A DNA stretch of 64,000 bases from Tabrizicola sp. (GTDB taxonomy: Bacteria > Pseudomonadota > Alphaproteobacteria > Rhodobacterales > Rhodobacteraceae): assembly GCF_030694085.1 (NCBI RefSeq), contig NZ_JAUXZE010000050.1, forward strand, positions 1 through 64,000. The letters run 5' to 3'. Each line of letters opens with the position of its first letter. The stretch's first letter is position 1. Shown here piece by piece: positions 55,696-64,000 of this stretch. Both the position numbers and the translations under genes were made by a program. The notes beneath the pieces were generated by a model. That model saw only the letters and a program-made list of their open reading frames with translations. It was not told the origin of the DNA and made no database searches.

Positions 55696-55831
55696 CCACG
55701 CAACCGACGCGCTGGATCACCAAAAGGCGCCGCGACCCGATCCTGTCGCGGCCCACTTCCGCCATAATGCCGGTCTCGCCGCAGCTGGAGCGCTGTGCCG
55801 CGCAGACTTACAGACGACAGGACAGCCTCAG

Positions 55832-57241
55832 ATGATCGCGCTGCTAAGCACAAATTCGGCCGAAGCCGCCACCTGCCAAGTCATGAACCCTTTTGACGGG
55901 ACGGTCACTGGACAGGTGACCGTGGCACGTCCGGAAGACCTGCCGGAGATCATGGCCCGGGCTGCCCAAGGGCAGTCTATCGCGCGCGCGCTGCCACGTC
56001 ACCGTCGCGCTCATATCCTCGAAACCGCCGCAGCCCTGGTTCAGGCAAGGGCTGAAAACTTCGCGTGCCAGATCACCGCCGAGGCCGGCAAGACAATTCG
56101 TCAGGCCCGAAAAGAGGTCGCACGCTGCATCAATACGCTGAAACTCTCGGCCGAAGAGGCAAAGCGCGGGGCCGGCGAAGTCATTCCCTTCGATGCCTAT
56201 GCCGGTTCGGAAAACCGGATGGGCTGGTTCACGCGCGAGCCCCTGGGGATCATCCTCGCCATTACCCCGTTCAATGATCCGCTCAATCTGGTGGCGCACA
56301 AGCTTGGCCCAGCCATCGCCGGGGGGAATTCCATCATTCTGAAACCTTCGGAACTTGCGCCGCTGTCGGCTCTGGCACTTGTGGAGGTGCTGATTGAAGC
56401 CGGGCTGCCAACCGAAGTGGTGACGCCGGTCGTGGGTGGACCCGACCTTGGCAAGGCGCTGGTTGCGGCACGACCGATCCGCATGATCTCGTTCACCGGC
56501 GGTTTCGGGACAGGAGAGGCGATCTCGCGTCAGGCAGGGCTGAAGAAGCTTGCGATGGACCTTGGCGGCAATGCGCCCGTCATCGTCATGGCGGACGCGG
56601 CGTTGGGCCAGGCGGTCGAGGCCTGCGTATCGGGGTCATTCTGGGCGGCGGGGCAGAACTGCATCGGGACCCAACGCATCCTGATCGAGCGTCCGGTCTA
56701 CGACGCCTTCCGCGCGGCATTTGTCGCCCAGACCGAAGCCTTGCGCGCCGGCAACCCGCTGGACGAGGCGACCGATGTCGGCCCGATGATAACCGAGGCG
56801 GCGGCAGAGCGTGCCGAAAGACTAGTCAACCGCGCGCTGCAGGCCGGGGCGCGGCTGCTGGCCGGTCATCGGCGCGCAGGCGCGCTTTACCACCCCACGG
56901 TCCTGGAAGCCGTCCCGCATGACGTCGCGCTCTGGTGCGAAGAGGCCTTTGCTCCCGTAGTGACACTGGAACCCTTCGACAGTTTCGATCAGGCCATCGA
57001 TTTGGCCAACGCGGTCGATTTCAGCCTGCATGCCGGGATATTCACCTCGCGGCTCGACCTTGCGCTGGAAGCTTCCAGCCGTATCGAGGCCGGCGGGGTG
57101 ATGGTGAACGATTCCTCGGACTACCGCTTTGACGCCATGCCTTTCGGCGGGTTCAAGTATGGCAGTCTTGGCCGCGAAGGCGTGCGATTTGCTTACGAGG
57201 AAATGACCCAGCCCCGAGTCGTGTGCATCAACCGGTATTAA
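55832..57241 (+). CDS. doeC: Aldehyde dehydrogenase, likely aspartate-semialdehyde dehydrogenase (DoeC)
   Basis: A 469-residue NAD(P)-dependent aldehyde dehydrogenase. Catalytic Cys in [13 protein letters not shown], cofactor part [20 protein letters not shown] and [13 protein letters not shown]. The motif usually LELGG reads MDLGGNAP, so the catalytic Glu position is Asp, a change seen in some subgroups. In the pathway it would oxidise aspartate semialdehyde to aspartate after DoeD. It is 136 bases after doeD. Confidence 0.85.
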   Translation: MIALLSTNSAEAATCQVMNPFDGTVTGQVTVARPEDLPEIMARAAQGQSIARALPRHRRAHILETAAALVQARAENFACQITAEAGKTIRQARKEVARCINTLKLSAEEAKRGAGEVIPFDAYAGSENRMGWFTREPLGIILAITPFNDPLNLVAHKLGPAIAGGNSIILKPSELAPLSALALVEVLIEAGLPTEVVTPVVGGPDLGKALVAARPIRMISFTGGFGTGEAISRQAGLKKLAMDLGGNAPVIVMADAALGQAVEACVSGSFWAAGQNCIGTQRILIERPVYDAFRAAFVAQTEALRAGNPLDEATDVGPMITEAAAERAERLVNRALQAGARLLAGHRRAGALYHPTVLEAVPHDVALWCEEAFAPVVTLEPFDSFDQAIDLANAVDFSLHAGIFTSRLDLALEASSRIEAGGVMVNDSSDYRFDAMPFGGFKYGSLGREGVRFAYEEMTQPRVVCINRY

Positions 57242-57296
57242 ACACAGCGCTTCATTAGAAGCACCTCTATATCTCGCCTGCATAGTAGTCCTTTCA

Positions 57297-58498
57297 TCAC
57301 TCGGGCAGGTTCCCGTCAGCGAACAGGTTCGGGAACAGACGCTCCCGGTAGTCGAGAGGGAACGCCAAGCGAACGGGCGTCTTCGGCGATGCGGATGACA
57401 GATAGCCGGCCGCAGTCAGCTTGCTCAGGGTGTTGCGTGCCGTGCGCTCGGATGTCTTGAGCACGATCTGCGCTTCGCCGCGTTCCAGCGCGCCATAGCG
57501 AAGGACCGCCGAAATCAGGTCGGGCGCGCGTTTGTCGTCGATGGTGTCTTCGACCAGACGCCGGTAGCGCTTTTCCAGACCGCCTAGGTCGAAGAGCTTC
57601 GCCGAGAAGTTGATCTGATCCAACGTCACCTTCAGGAACCATTCGCAATAGGTCTACAGGGCGGCCTCGGACAGATTGCCCCGCCCATCGCGATCCCCGC
57701 GACGGGGTGTGTCGGCCAGGTCCATCATGCGCTTGTATTCGCCCCGGTCCGCCAACCCGCGCGCCAGTCCGCGTGAGATAGACCATAGACCCTGGCCACC
57801 GATACCAGCCTCGAGTGCCATCGCATGAGACATGAGGCGGCTGACCCGCCCGTTGCCGTCGGGAAAAGGGTGGATATAGTTGAGCCGGTGGTGGCCGAGG
57901 CGATTGCGATGATCCGTCCGCTCGCCGAGCGGGCCGCGATTTGAAATCGCTTGTCGAAGTGGCCCATGAAGGCGGCAACCCGACCCGAGGAGGGGGGAAG
58001 ATGGCGCCCGACGGCAACTTCGCTATCGCCTTCCTGCCGCATTCGGCCCGGAATGATCGGCTCCCAAGTCCCATCCGGGTGTTCGGTGCGCCGGAACTCG
58101 TCGGGCATCTCACCGTAGAATGCCTTGTGCACCCAGGTGAGGAAGGCGACGGACGTTGGCCGGGGTAGGGTGCCCTCCCGGTACATCTTGTCGATCGACC
58201 GCTGGACGATGACATGGGCGCGGGCTTCCAGTGCCAGGGGACGCGTCTCGGCCTCCAATTCGGCACCGGCGAGGGCGCGTTCAATGTCGCGGGGGCGCGT
58301 GTTGTGCCCCTCGATCAGGTTCGAGTAGTAGCAGTTCATCACCCTGACCAAATCCGCCAACTCGGCCGCACTATCCGGGTGAAGACCTTGACCAAGGGTT
58401 GCTGCTTCGCGCTGGATCTCGACCGAGAGGTCCGCCAGGCTGGCAGGTATGTGCTCCTCGAAGAAGCAAGGCTCGATCCGGCCGGGTGTCTCAAACAT
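57297..58498 (-). pseudogene. Fic-domain protein gene, broken by a frameshift and a stop
   Basis: The N-terminal frame (57725-58498) runs MFETPGRIEPCFFEEHIPAS to [11 protein letters not shown]. The Fic motif HPFPDGNGR is found only in another frame at about 57870, so a frameshift lies just before it. A TAG at 57654-57656 then precedes TYCEWFLKVTLDQI. The last part (57297-57629) is the Fic winged helix (EAQIVLKTSERTARNTLSKL). Intact Fic enzymes AMPylate proteins; this gene is probably inactive unless assembly errors explain the breaks. Confidence 0.8.
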
Positions 58499-58603
58499 TT
58501 CTTGCCGATCTTGCGCCTAAGGAAGTTATAGTGATTGCTATCAGTTTCGGCCAAGAATTCCAAGATTCTGCCGATGTGCCTTGCCGACCTTCGTTGCCGG
58601 TGT

Positions 58604-60151
58604 GGGACCGTTCAATTATCTGGGGTCACGCCGCGCGCCGGAAGAGCGGCACTGGTACAAAGTGAGAAACGACAGGTAGCTTCGACTGTTTCGGCGATTG
58701 GTAGGCGAGGCGGTCTTTGAGGTTGCCGTTGGTAATTGCAACGCGAACCTGAAAGAGCAGGTTTGCGCCCTTTTCAGTCCAGCGCATCTGCTTTTTTTTG
58801 ACCATTCGCCTGGCGACAAGGTTGTTGACGCTCGCTTCGGCTGACGTCTAGGCGATGCGCTTTCCGGCACGGTACCTCTCTCCATAATTGGCAATCGAGT
58901 TGCGATTTTGCTCGATGTAGGTTGTCAGGTTCATCAGGCCCGGTCGGAACAGGTGGCAGGTGGTGCTGCCAAGGGCCTCCAACTGAGACAGGCGGAGGAG
59001 ATGATTGATCAAATCAAGAGCCCGGTCTGTCTGGCCATTCCACAGTAGCCATCGGACTGATTCGACCGTCTCAGCAAGGTTGTCGGGCGCATCTTGAGGT
59101 GGTCGCCGCGACACGCTGGCCGCAATCTGCTCAATCGGGCGCAGCTTCATGGCGATATGAAACCAGTCGAGGATGTGCGTTGCTGGCTGTGGCAACGCGG
59201 TCTTCAGACGCTTCAAGCATTCCGCACCGTCCGAGATCACAGTGATCTCACCTTTGCCCTGATACCCCAGATATGTGAGCGCATGCAGCGCTTCTGCGCG
59301 CATTCTAGTTCGTGATGTCCCCGAAAACGCGAACAGAGTTCCGCCGTTGCTTCCCACTCCGCCCCGGCTCGCATGACAAATGACGGCTTCGAAACTGCGG
59401 GTTTCACGCCCTCTAACTTTCGGAATATGTGCAGTATCGATGCTGAGAACGAATTCCCGTTCAAGATCACCTGGAAGTGGCAGTTCGCCTTGGCGTCGTT
59501 CCCGAGTGTCCAACTTTTCATGGAACATACGCAGCTTATCTTTTTCTTCCAAACGCCTCCCGACTGCCAGGGTGCGATGCCTAAGGGTCGTGAAGCTCTT
59601 CGGGGACTGCTCTGGCAGAAACTCAGCCAGAACATCCGCCGCCGTTCGGTAGGGCATCATAGCGCCCAACTTAGCGTTCAGCGCCATCAGTTCGGGCGTT
59701 GCCCGATCTGGGCAGAGCTCGGAAACAGGGGTGATTGTGAAGTCGACGCCGGGGATGCATTGTCTGCATGGGTACAGCCGAGGGCTTGGCACGGTGACAG
59801 CGCCGTAGACCGTCTGTATCGTTATGGTCGAGTAATCCTTGATCGGCCGGGTTCCGCCGCATCCCTGACAATGACGTCGAAACAGAGCATAGAGGGAGCT
59901 CTGCTGCTGGACGAGGTGCCGTTGAAGCGATGCCAGAATCGCTTTGCCGTCATCAATCGAAAGGCCAATGCTACCGTCGGCCAGATCCTCGAAGTTCTTC
60001 TCGATTTCAAATTCGCAACGTTGTCCGCGAGTGATCTCGTCGGACCCTTCAATACTGATTTTCCAGCGCATTCTGCTTCTCCACTGCAATAGTTCGCAGT
60101 GAGTAAAACTCGGTTCGACAGGTTATGCACCCCAGAGAATTGAACGGTCCC
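58604..60151 (-). mobile_element. ISKra4-like insertion sequence
   Basis: Bounded by inverted repeats GGGACCGTTCAATTATCTGG (from 58604) and its near-perfect complement ending at 60151 (one mismatch in 23). Length 1548 bp. It contains a single transposase gene with an amber codon. No target duplication was visible. Confidence 0.85.
58626..60089 (-). pseudogene. ISKra4-family transposase with premature TAG
   Basis: The first 413 codons read as a transposase: CQGCGGTRPIKDYSTITIQT (zinc-type Cys), VLSIDTAHIPKVRGRETRSF and TVISDGAECLKRLKTALPQP, THILDWFHIAMKLRPIEQIA. At 58848-58850 an in-frame TAG follows YRAGKRIA. The same frame continues TSAEASVNNLVARRMVKKKQ, MRWTEKGANLLFQVRVAITN to a TGA at 58626, restoring a normal-length enzyme. 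So one substitution inactivates it, or it makes a short form. Confidence 0.85.
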
Positions 60152-60470
60152 GTCACGGTCTGGCGGAGTACCGGATGCTGACCATCTGAGTGGTCCAGTC
60201 GGCGCTGTTAAGCACCGAATGTACGAAAGAGGTCCGTCGAAAGAGACAACTGAGCCGGTTCTTGCGTGAGTCCACCCCGCAACTTCGAGTATTGCGGCAA
60301 GCCTAAAGAGCGGAAATGGAATGAACGGCGAAATGACAGTCTGAATTGGCCGATTGGCACAAAATCAGAAAAGAAGTCCTGCGACCGCATGCTCAGAGGA
60401 GTTCCAAGACTTCAATTGGTCCATTGCAAGGAAATCCGTGTCTCATGGCAGACACGGATTTCGATGAAAT
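60152..60470. other. No gene; contains a perfect hairpin downstream of ribH
   Basis: Frames here are short. At 60431-60462 there is a perfect 13-base-pair stem (GAAATCCGTGTCT / AGACACGGATTTC, loop CATGGC). It is positioned to end or protect the ribH message but lacks a T-run. Confidence 0.5.
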
Positions 60471-60908
60471 CTAGAGTCCTAACCCCGCGACCATACGGAC
60501 CGCATGCGCCGCCTCGGCACCCTTCTTGCGGAAGTGTTCATAGAAGAACGCGTGATGCTCGGGTGTGCTGTGGAACTTGTGCGGGGTCAGGCTTACCGAG
60601 AAAGTCGGGACGCCTGTCGCAAGCTGTGCGTCCATGAGGCCAGTCACGACCGCCTGAGCCACAAATTCGTGGCGATAGATGCCGCTGTCGACCACCAGGG
60701 CGGCGGCCACGATGGCATCATACTTTCCGCTTTCGCCCAGCTTCTTGGCTAAGAGCGGCATTTCAAAAGCGCCGGGGACATCTAGGGCCGTGATATTCAC
60801 GGATTGGCCGGCCTCGGCCATGCCAGCCTCGAAGCCCACCAGAGCCTGATCGACGATATCGGCATGCCAACGCGCCTTGATGAAGGCAACTTCGATGGTC
60901 TTGGTCAT
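60471..60908 (-). CDS. ribH: 6,7-dimethyl-8-ribityllumazine synthase (RibH)
   Basis: A 145-residue enzyme. The ATG at 60908 has AGGAGG six bases upstream. It condenses 5-amino-6-ribitylaminouracil with 3,4-dihydroxy-2-butanone 4-phosphate in riboflavin synthesis. Motifs: ALDVPGAFEMPLLAKKLGES, YDAIVAAALVVDSGIYRHEF (variant of the usual GxVIRGxT region) and the C-terminal EHHAFFYEHFRKKGAEAA. The variant resembles the second, RibH2-type, enzymes of alphaproteobacteria. It is controlled by an FMN riboswitch upstream. Confidence 0.9.
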   Translation of the reverse strand: MTKTIEVAFIKARWHADIVDQALVGFEAGMAEAGQSVNITALDVPGAFEMPLLAKKLGESGKYDAIVAAALVVDSGIYRHEFVAQAVVTGLMDAQLATGVPTFSVSLTPHKFHSTPEHHAFFYEHFRKKGAEAAHAVRMVAGLGL

Positions 60909-60971
60909 TTGGAACCTCCTGAGTTCAGAATGGTCCCAAGGCGATACCGAACGCAGCGGCGCAGGCACCGT

Positions 60972-61105
<134 letters not shown>

Positions 61106-61265
61106 GTTATTGCCGCATTCGGGTCAATCGGCAAGGCCCGTCCTGCAAAAACTACCAGTGTCAGTGCGAGGACAGAACTTCCGCTTTCTGAACGTGGGCT
61201 GGGCACTGCTTTTCGCCTGTCAGATCTCTTGTGACGCCTTGGTTGCGTTGGAAACTTCTGGAAAT

Positions 61266-61877
61266 TCAGGGCCTGGTCCTGGCTGCTGATGCAATGATAT
61301 TGATAAGCATTGCTGCTGAAATCGCGCCAGGGTCGGGATGGCCAAGAGAGCGTTCCTGCAGCCGCTCGGCCCGACCCATCCGGGCGATCATGCCAGATGT
61401 TGCCTTGGCTCCCTCATTTGCACGATTGGACACGGTGGTGGTGTCGGCACCCGACAGGACGGCTTCAGCCGCCGGATCCCAGGCGTCCAGCATGGTTTTC
61501 TGTCCGGGCTCGGCCTTGCCGCGATGCACGATGCCATCCCGGATGGCAGGGACAATCTGCAGCAAGTTTTCGCGTAAGATCGCGTTGACGGGGCCAAGCG
61601 CCTTGCCCGCCCGCAGAAAGCCTGTCGCGTAAAGCGGGCCTGACGAGGCACCAATCGCATTGAGGAAGGCCTTAGCGGCGGCGTTGCAGATGTCCTGCAG
61701 TGTGCCCTCGGTCTCGGCGGCGGCCTTTGCGGCGGCGGACATGCCTTGCTCCATCGCGATGCCGTGGTCGCCGTCACCTATGGCGCCATCCAGCGCGCAA
61801 AGGGCGTCGCGTTCGGCAGCCATCTTGGCAGCAAATGCAGCAAAAAGCGCCCTGAGGTCGGTTGTGGTGAAGTCCAT
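61266..61877 (-). CDS. dhaL: Dihydroxyacetone kinase-type DhaL subunit (ATP or phosphoryl-binding)
   Basis: A 203-residue DhaL-domain protein. Mg/nucleotide-binding Asp/His residues are in LDGAIGDGDHGIAM. Then GASSGPLYATGFLRAGKALG and LDAWDPAAEAV, DTTTVSNRANEGAKATSGMI. With DhaK it phosphorylates dihydroxyacetone or a related ketose such as erythrulose. I start at the ATG at 61877, preceded by GGTAGGG. It begins four bases after the dhaK stop. Confidence 0.9.
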   Translation of the reverse strand: MDFTTTDLRALFAAFAAKMAAERDALCALDGAIGDGDHGIAMEQGMSAAAKAAAETEGTLQDICNAAAKAFLNAIGASSGPLYATGFLRAGKALGPVNAILRENLLQIVPAIRDGIVHRGKAEPGQKTMLDAWDPAAEAVLSGADTTTVSNRANEGAKATSGMIARMGRAERLQERSLGHPDPGAISAAMLINIIASAARTRP

Positions 61878-61881
61878 TGCC

Positions 61882-62883
61882 CTACCCTTGCCGAAACATT
61901 GCACAGTCACAGGGATGGTCGATCAGCGGGATCAGTTCGTCATCCAGATGCATCAGCGTGATGGACGCGCCCGCCATGTCCAGCGAGGTGCAATAGAGGC
62001 CGACAAGCGCCTTGTGAACCGTCAGCCCCGCGTGCGCCAGGCGCTGTGCAACGCGGGCGTGCAGGATGTAAAGCTCCATCAGCGGGGTCGCGCCAAGGGA
62101 ATTGACCAGTACGGCCACCTTGTCCCCCCTTGCGGCGTTCATTTCGGTCAGAAGTGCATCCATGATCTCGTCGCCCACGTCATCGGCCGGGCGCAGCGGG
62201 CCGCGACGGACGCCGGGTTCGCCGTGGATGCCCATGCCGATCTCCATCTCTCCGATGGGCAGGTCAAAACTGGGGCGGCGGGTCTGGGGCAGCGAACAGG
62301 ACGACAGCGCCACGCCCATCGTAAAGGTGCGCGCGTTGGCATGGCGGGCGATACGTTCGACCTCGTCCAATGGCAACATCAGGTCGGCGGCGGCCCCGGC
62401 AGCCTTGAAGATGAACACGTTGCCGGCCACGCCCCGGCGCTTTTCGCGGGTGGGAGAGGAGGCGATGTCATCGGTGGTCAGCACCGTCCGGGCCTCGACG
62501 CCCTCCATCTCCAGCAGTTCGGCGGCCATGTCGAAGTTCATGACGTCGCCCGCATAGTTGCCATACATGAACAGCACGCCCGCCCCGCCGTTGGCAGCCA
62601 GGGCGGCATCGACGGCGGGTTGCGGCGGGGGCGAGGCGAAGACGTTGCCGACGGCACAGGCATCGGCCAGCCCCTTGCCGACATAGCCCAGAAACGTCGG
62701 CTCGTGCCCCGAACCGCCGCCAATCACCAGCGCCACTTTGCCGGGACGCGGCCCGTGACGCGCAATTACGGCGCGGGGCGCGTGATCGGGTCGCCAAAGG
62801 TGGTCCGAATGCGCGGCCAGAATGCCGGAAAGCATCTCGTCAACCGCCGCGTTGCCGTCATTGATCAGCTTCTGTGTCAGCAT
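61882..62883 (-). CDS. dhaK: Dihydroxyacetone kinase-type DhaK subunit
   Basis: A 333-residue ketose-binding subunit. GGGSGHEPTFLGYVGKGLAD and FMYGNYAGDVMNFDMA are typical, and the substrate-binding His is in EIGMGIHGEPGVRRG. It carries the substrate covalently while DhaL supplies phosphate. Close DhaK homologues act on dihydroxyacetone or on C4 sugars, and sequence alone does not decide. It precedes dhaL and follows the aldolase gene. Confidence 0.92.
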   Translation of the reverse strand: MLTQKLINDGNAAVDEMLSGILAAHSDHLWRPDHAPRAVIARHGPRPGKVALVIGGGSGHEPTFLGYVGKGLADACAVGNVFASPPPQPAVDAALAANGGAGVLFMYGNYAGDVMNFDMAAELLEMEGVEARTVLTTDDIASSPTREKRRGVAGNVFIFKAAGAAADLMLPLDEVERIARHANARTFTMGVALSSCSLPQTRRPSFDLPIGEMEIGMGIHGEPGVRRGPLRPADDVGDEIMDALLTEMNAARGDKVAVLVNSLGATPLMELYILHARVAQRLAHAGLTVHKALVGLYCTSLDMAGASITLMHLDDELIPLIDHPCDCAMFRQG

Positions 62884-62927
62884 GGCGTCCTCCGTCCCGG
62901 CAAGTCTAGCGGCGCTTGTTGCGGGCG

Positions 62928-63962
62928 TCAGTAGCGTTTTGCCATCGCGTCGACCGGCAGCGTGCGGATCTTGCTGGCGTGACCTGCGGTCCCAAAGGCT
63001 TCGAACCGCTGGCGGACAACGTCCTGCATCAGCGCCATCGCCGCTTTGAGGTATTTGCGCGGGTCGAACTCTGCCGGATCGTCGGCCAGTGTCTTGCGGA
63101 TCGCGGCGGTCATTGCAAGGCGGTTGTCGGTGTCGATGTTTACCTTGCGCACGCCCGATCGGATGCCGCGCTGGATCTCTTCGACCGGGACGCCCCAGGT
63201 CGGTCTGATGTCACCACCATAGCTGTTGATGATCGCCTGAAGATCCTCAGGTACGCTGGACGATCCGTGCATGACCAAATGGGTGTTCGGCAGCCGGTGA
63301 TGGATTTCCTCAATCACATGCATTACCAGAATGTCGCCGTCGGGTTTGCGGTTGAACTTGTAGGCGCCGTGACTGGTGCCCATGGCGATGGCCAGCGCGT
63401 CCACGCCGGTTTCCGCCACGAACCGCTCGGCCTCGGCCGGGTCGGTCAGAAGCTGGTCGTGCGACAGTTTCTCGGTCGCACCGTGGCCGTCTTCCTGATC
63501 GCCCATCCCGGTTTCCAAGCTGCCCAGAACTCCCAGTTCGCCTTCGACCGAGACGCCGCAGGCATGGGCCATCTGGACCACGCTGGCAGTGATGTCGCGG
63601 TTGTAGGCATAGTCGGCAGGGGTCTTGCCGTCATCTTTCAGGCTGCCGTCCATCATGACGGAGGTGAAACCGTTCTGGATCGCCGTGGCGCAGGTCGCAA
63701 GGTTGTTGCCGTGGTCGAGATGCATGCAGACCGGGATGTCGGGATACATTTCGGTCAGCCCGTCGATCAGCCGGGCCAGCACACGGTCACCGGCATAGGC
63801 CCGGGCGCCACGGCTGGCTTGCAGGATCACCGGCGCGTCGCAGGCCTTGGCGGCGGCCATGATCGCCAGCCCCTGTTCCATGTTCGAGATGTTGAAGGCG
63901 GGCACGCCGTAGGAATGATCGGCGGCATGGTCAAGAAGCTGGCGAAGTGTGATGCGGGCCAT
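62928..63962 (-). CDS. fba: Class II fructose-bisphosphate aldolase
   Basis: A 344-residue zinc-dependent aldolase. Zinc ligands are in [13 protein letters not shown] and [10 protein letters not shown], with [14 protein letters not shown]. Other motifs are [10 protein letters not shown] and [20 protein letters not shown]. It cleaves or forms fructose-1,6-bisphosphate from two trioses, or related sugar phosphates. Next to dhaKL it would accept dihydroxyacetone phosphate. The gene is complete. Confidence 0.93.
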   Translation of the reverse strand: MARITLRQLLDHAADHSYGVPAFNISNMEQGLAIMAAAKACDAPVILQASRGARAYAGDRVLARLIDGLTEMYPDIPVCMHLDHGNNLATCATAIQNGFTSVMMDGSLKDDGKTPADYAYNRDITASVVQMAHACGVSVEGELGVLGSLETGMGDQEDGHGATEKLSHDQLLTDPAEAERFVAETGVDALAIAMGTSHGAYKFNRKPDGDILVMHVIEEIHHRLPNTHLVMHGSSSVPEDLQAIINSYGGDIRPTWGVPVEEIQRGIRSGVRKVNIDTDNRLAMTAAIRKTLADDPAEFDPRKYLKAAMALMQDVVRQRFEAFGTAGHASKIRTLPVDAMAKRY

Positions 63963-63970
63963 GGAATGTC

Positions 63971-64000
63971 CTATTGCGAAAGATAGCGGGCGATGGTGGC
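63971..64000 (-). CDS. 3' end of an upstream gene (partial)
   Basis: The minus strand reads ATIARYLSQ followed by TAG at 63971-63973, eight bases before the aldolase ATG. The codon pattern and tight spacing suggest the end of another operon gene. Nine residues are too few to identify it. Confidence 0.4.
   Translation of the reverse strand, partial: ATIARYLSQ

Overview
The window looks like part of an extrachromosomal replicon (plasmid or chromid) of a Rhodobacterales / Rhodobacteraceae-type alphaproteobacterium. The evidence is the high GC, a VirB-type secretion operon, a Rep-ParA-ParB core with an iteron origin, DUF1403 / ScpB-like / DUF1612 plasmid genes, Ehu-Eut-Doe ectoine catabolism genes and dense IS traffic. 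The genus cannot be read from the sequence alone. No rRNA, tRNA or CRISPR array was seen.

Layout. (1) 1-1.7 kb, minus: the start of a type IV secretion operon (virB1-B2-B3-B4, virB4 cut by the window edge), followed on the plus strand by two small secreted proteins and a winged-helix-like protein. (2) 4.2-26.3 kb: a scarred region holding one intact IS3-family element inside an outer-membrane protein gene, one IS5/IS903-like element joining two hybrid histidine kinases that have both lost their 5' ends, and many decayed IS5, IS3, IS66 and IS110 pieces. Inside it lies an apparently intact signalling block: a LuxR-type regulator, a sulfite-oxidase-fold (molybdopterin-domain) exported protein, a large hybrid kinase, a 53-residue membrane protein, two receiver-like proteins and a second LuxR-type regulator. 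(3) 23.4-31.8 kb, minus: exopolysaccharide genes (WecA-like transferase, BY-kinase/Wzc, low-molecular-weight phosphatase/Wzb, Wza export lipoprotein, an outer-membrane barrel), interrupted by IS66 debris and a dead NAD-dependent epimerase gene. (4) 32.3-37.1 kb: an H-NS-like protein, a replication initiator, an iteron origin with four repeats at exact 22-bp spacing, then ParA and ParB. (5) 37.1-44.5 kb: tyrosine recombinase, DUF1403, ScpB-like, TniQ-TniB-TniA and DUF1612 genes, tightly packed and without visible transposon ends. (6) 44.6-57.2 kb: ectoine/hydroxyectoine uptake and breakdown, comprising a GntR/FCD regulator, an EamA permease, an M20 deacylase and ectoine hydrolase (minus), the EhuBCDA transporter, EutB, EutC, an Lrp regulator, DoeD and an aldehyde dehydrogenase. 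Two copies of the palindrome TTGTATACAA lie between the divergent arms. (7) 57.3-60.2 kb: a broken Fic gene and an ISKra4-like element with a premature amber codon. (8) 60.4-64 kb, minus: an FMN riboswitch with lumazine synthase (ribH), then dhaK-dhaL and a class II fructose-bisphosphate aldolase.

How the genes work together. The replicon core, secretion genes and recombinase/Tni block maintain and move the element. The EPS genes and two-component proteins suggest a surface or biofilm function. The ectoine block would import ectoines and convert them through diaminobutyrate to aspartate semialdehyde and aspartate. The DhaKL/aldolase block would phosphorylate and cleave or join short keto-sugars. 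The candidates most worth following up are the Tni-ScpB-DUF1403-recombinase block, the ectoine cluster with unusual regulator and deacylase content, and the coupled small membrane / pseudo-receiver genes.
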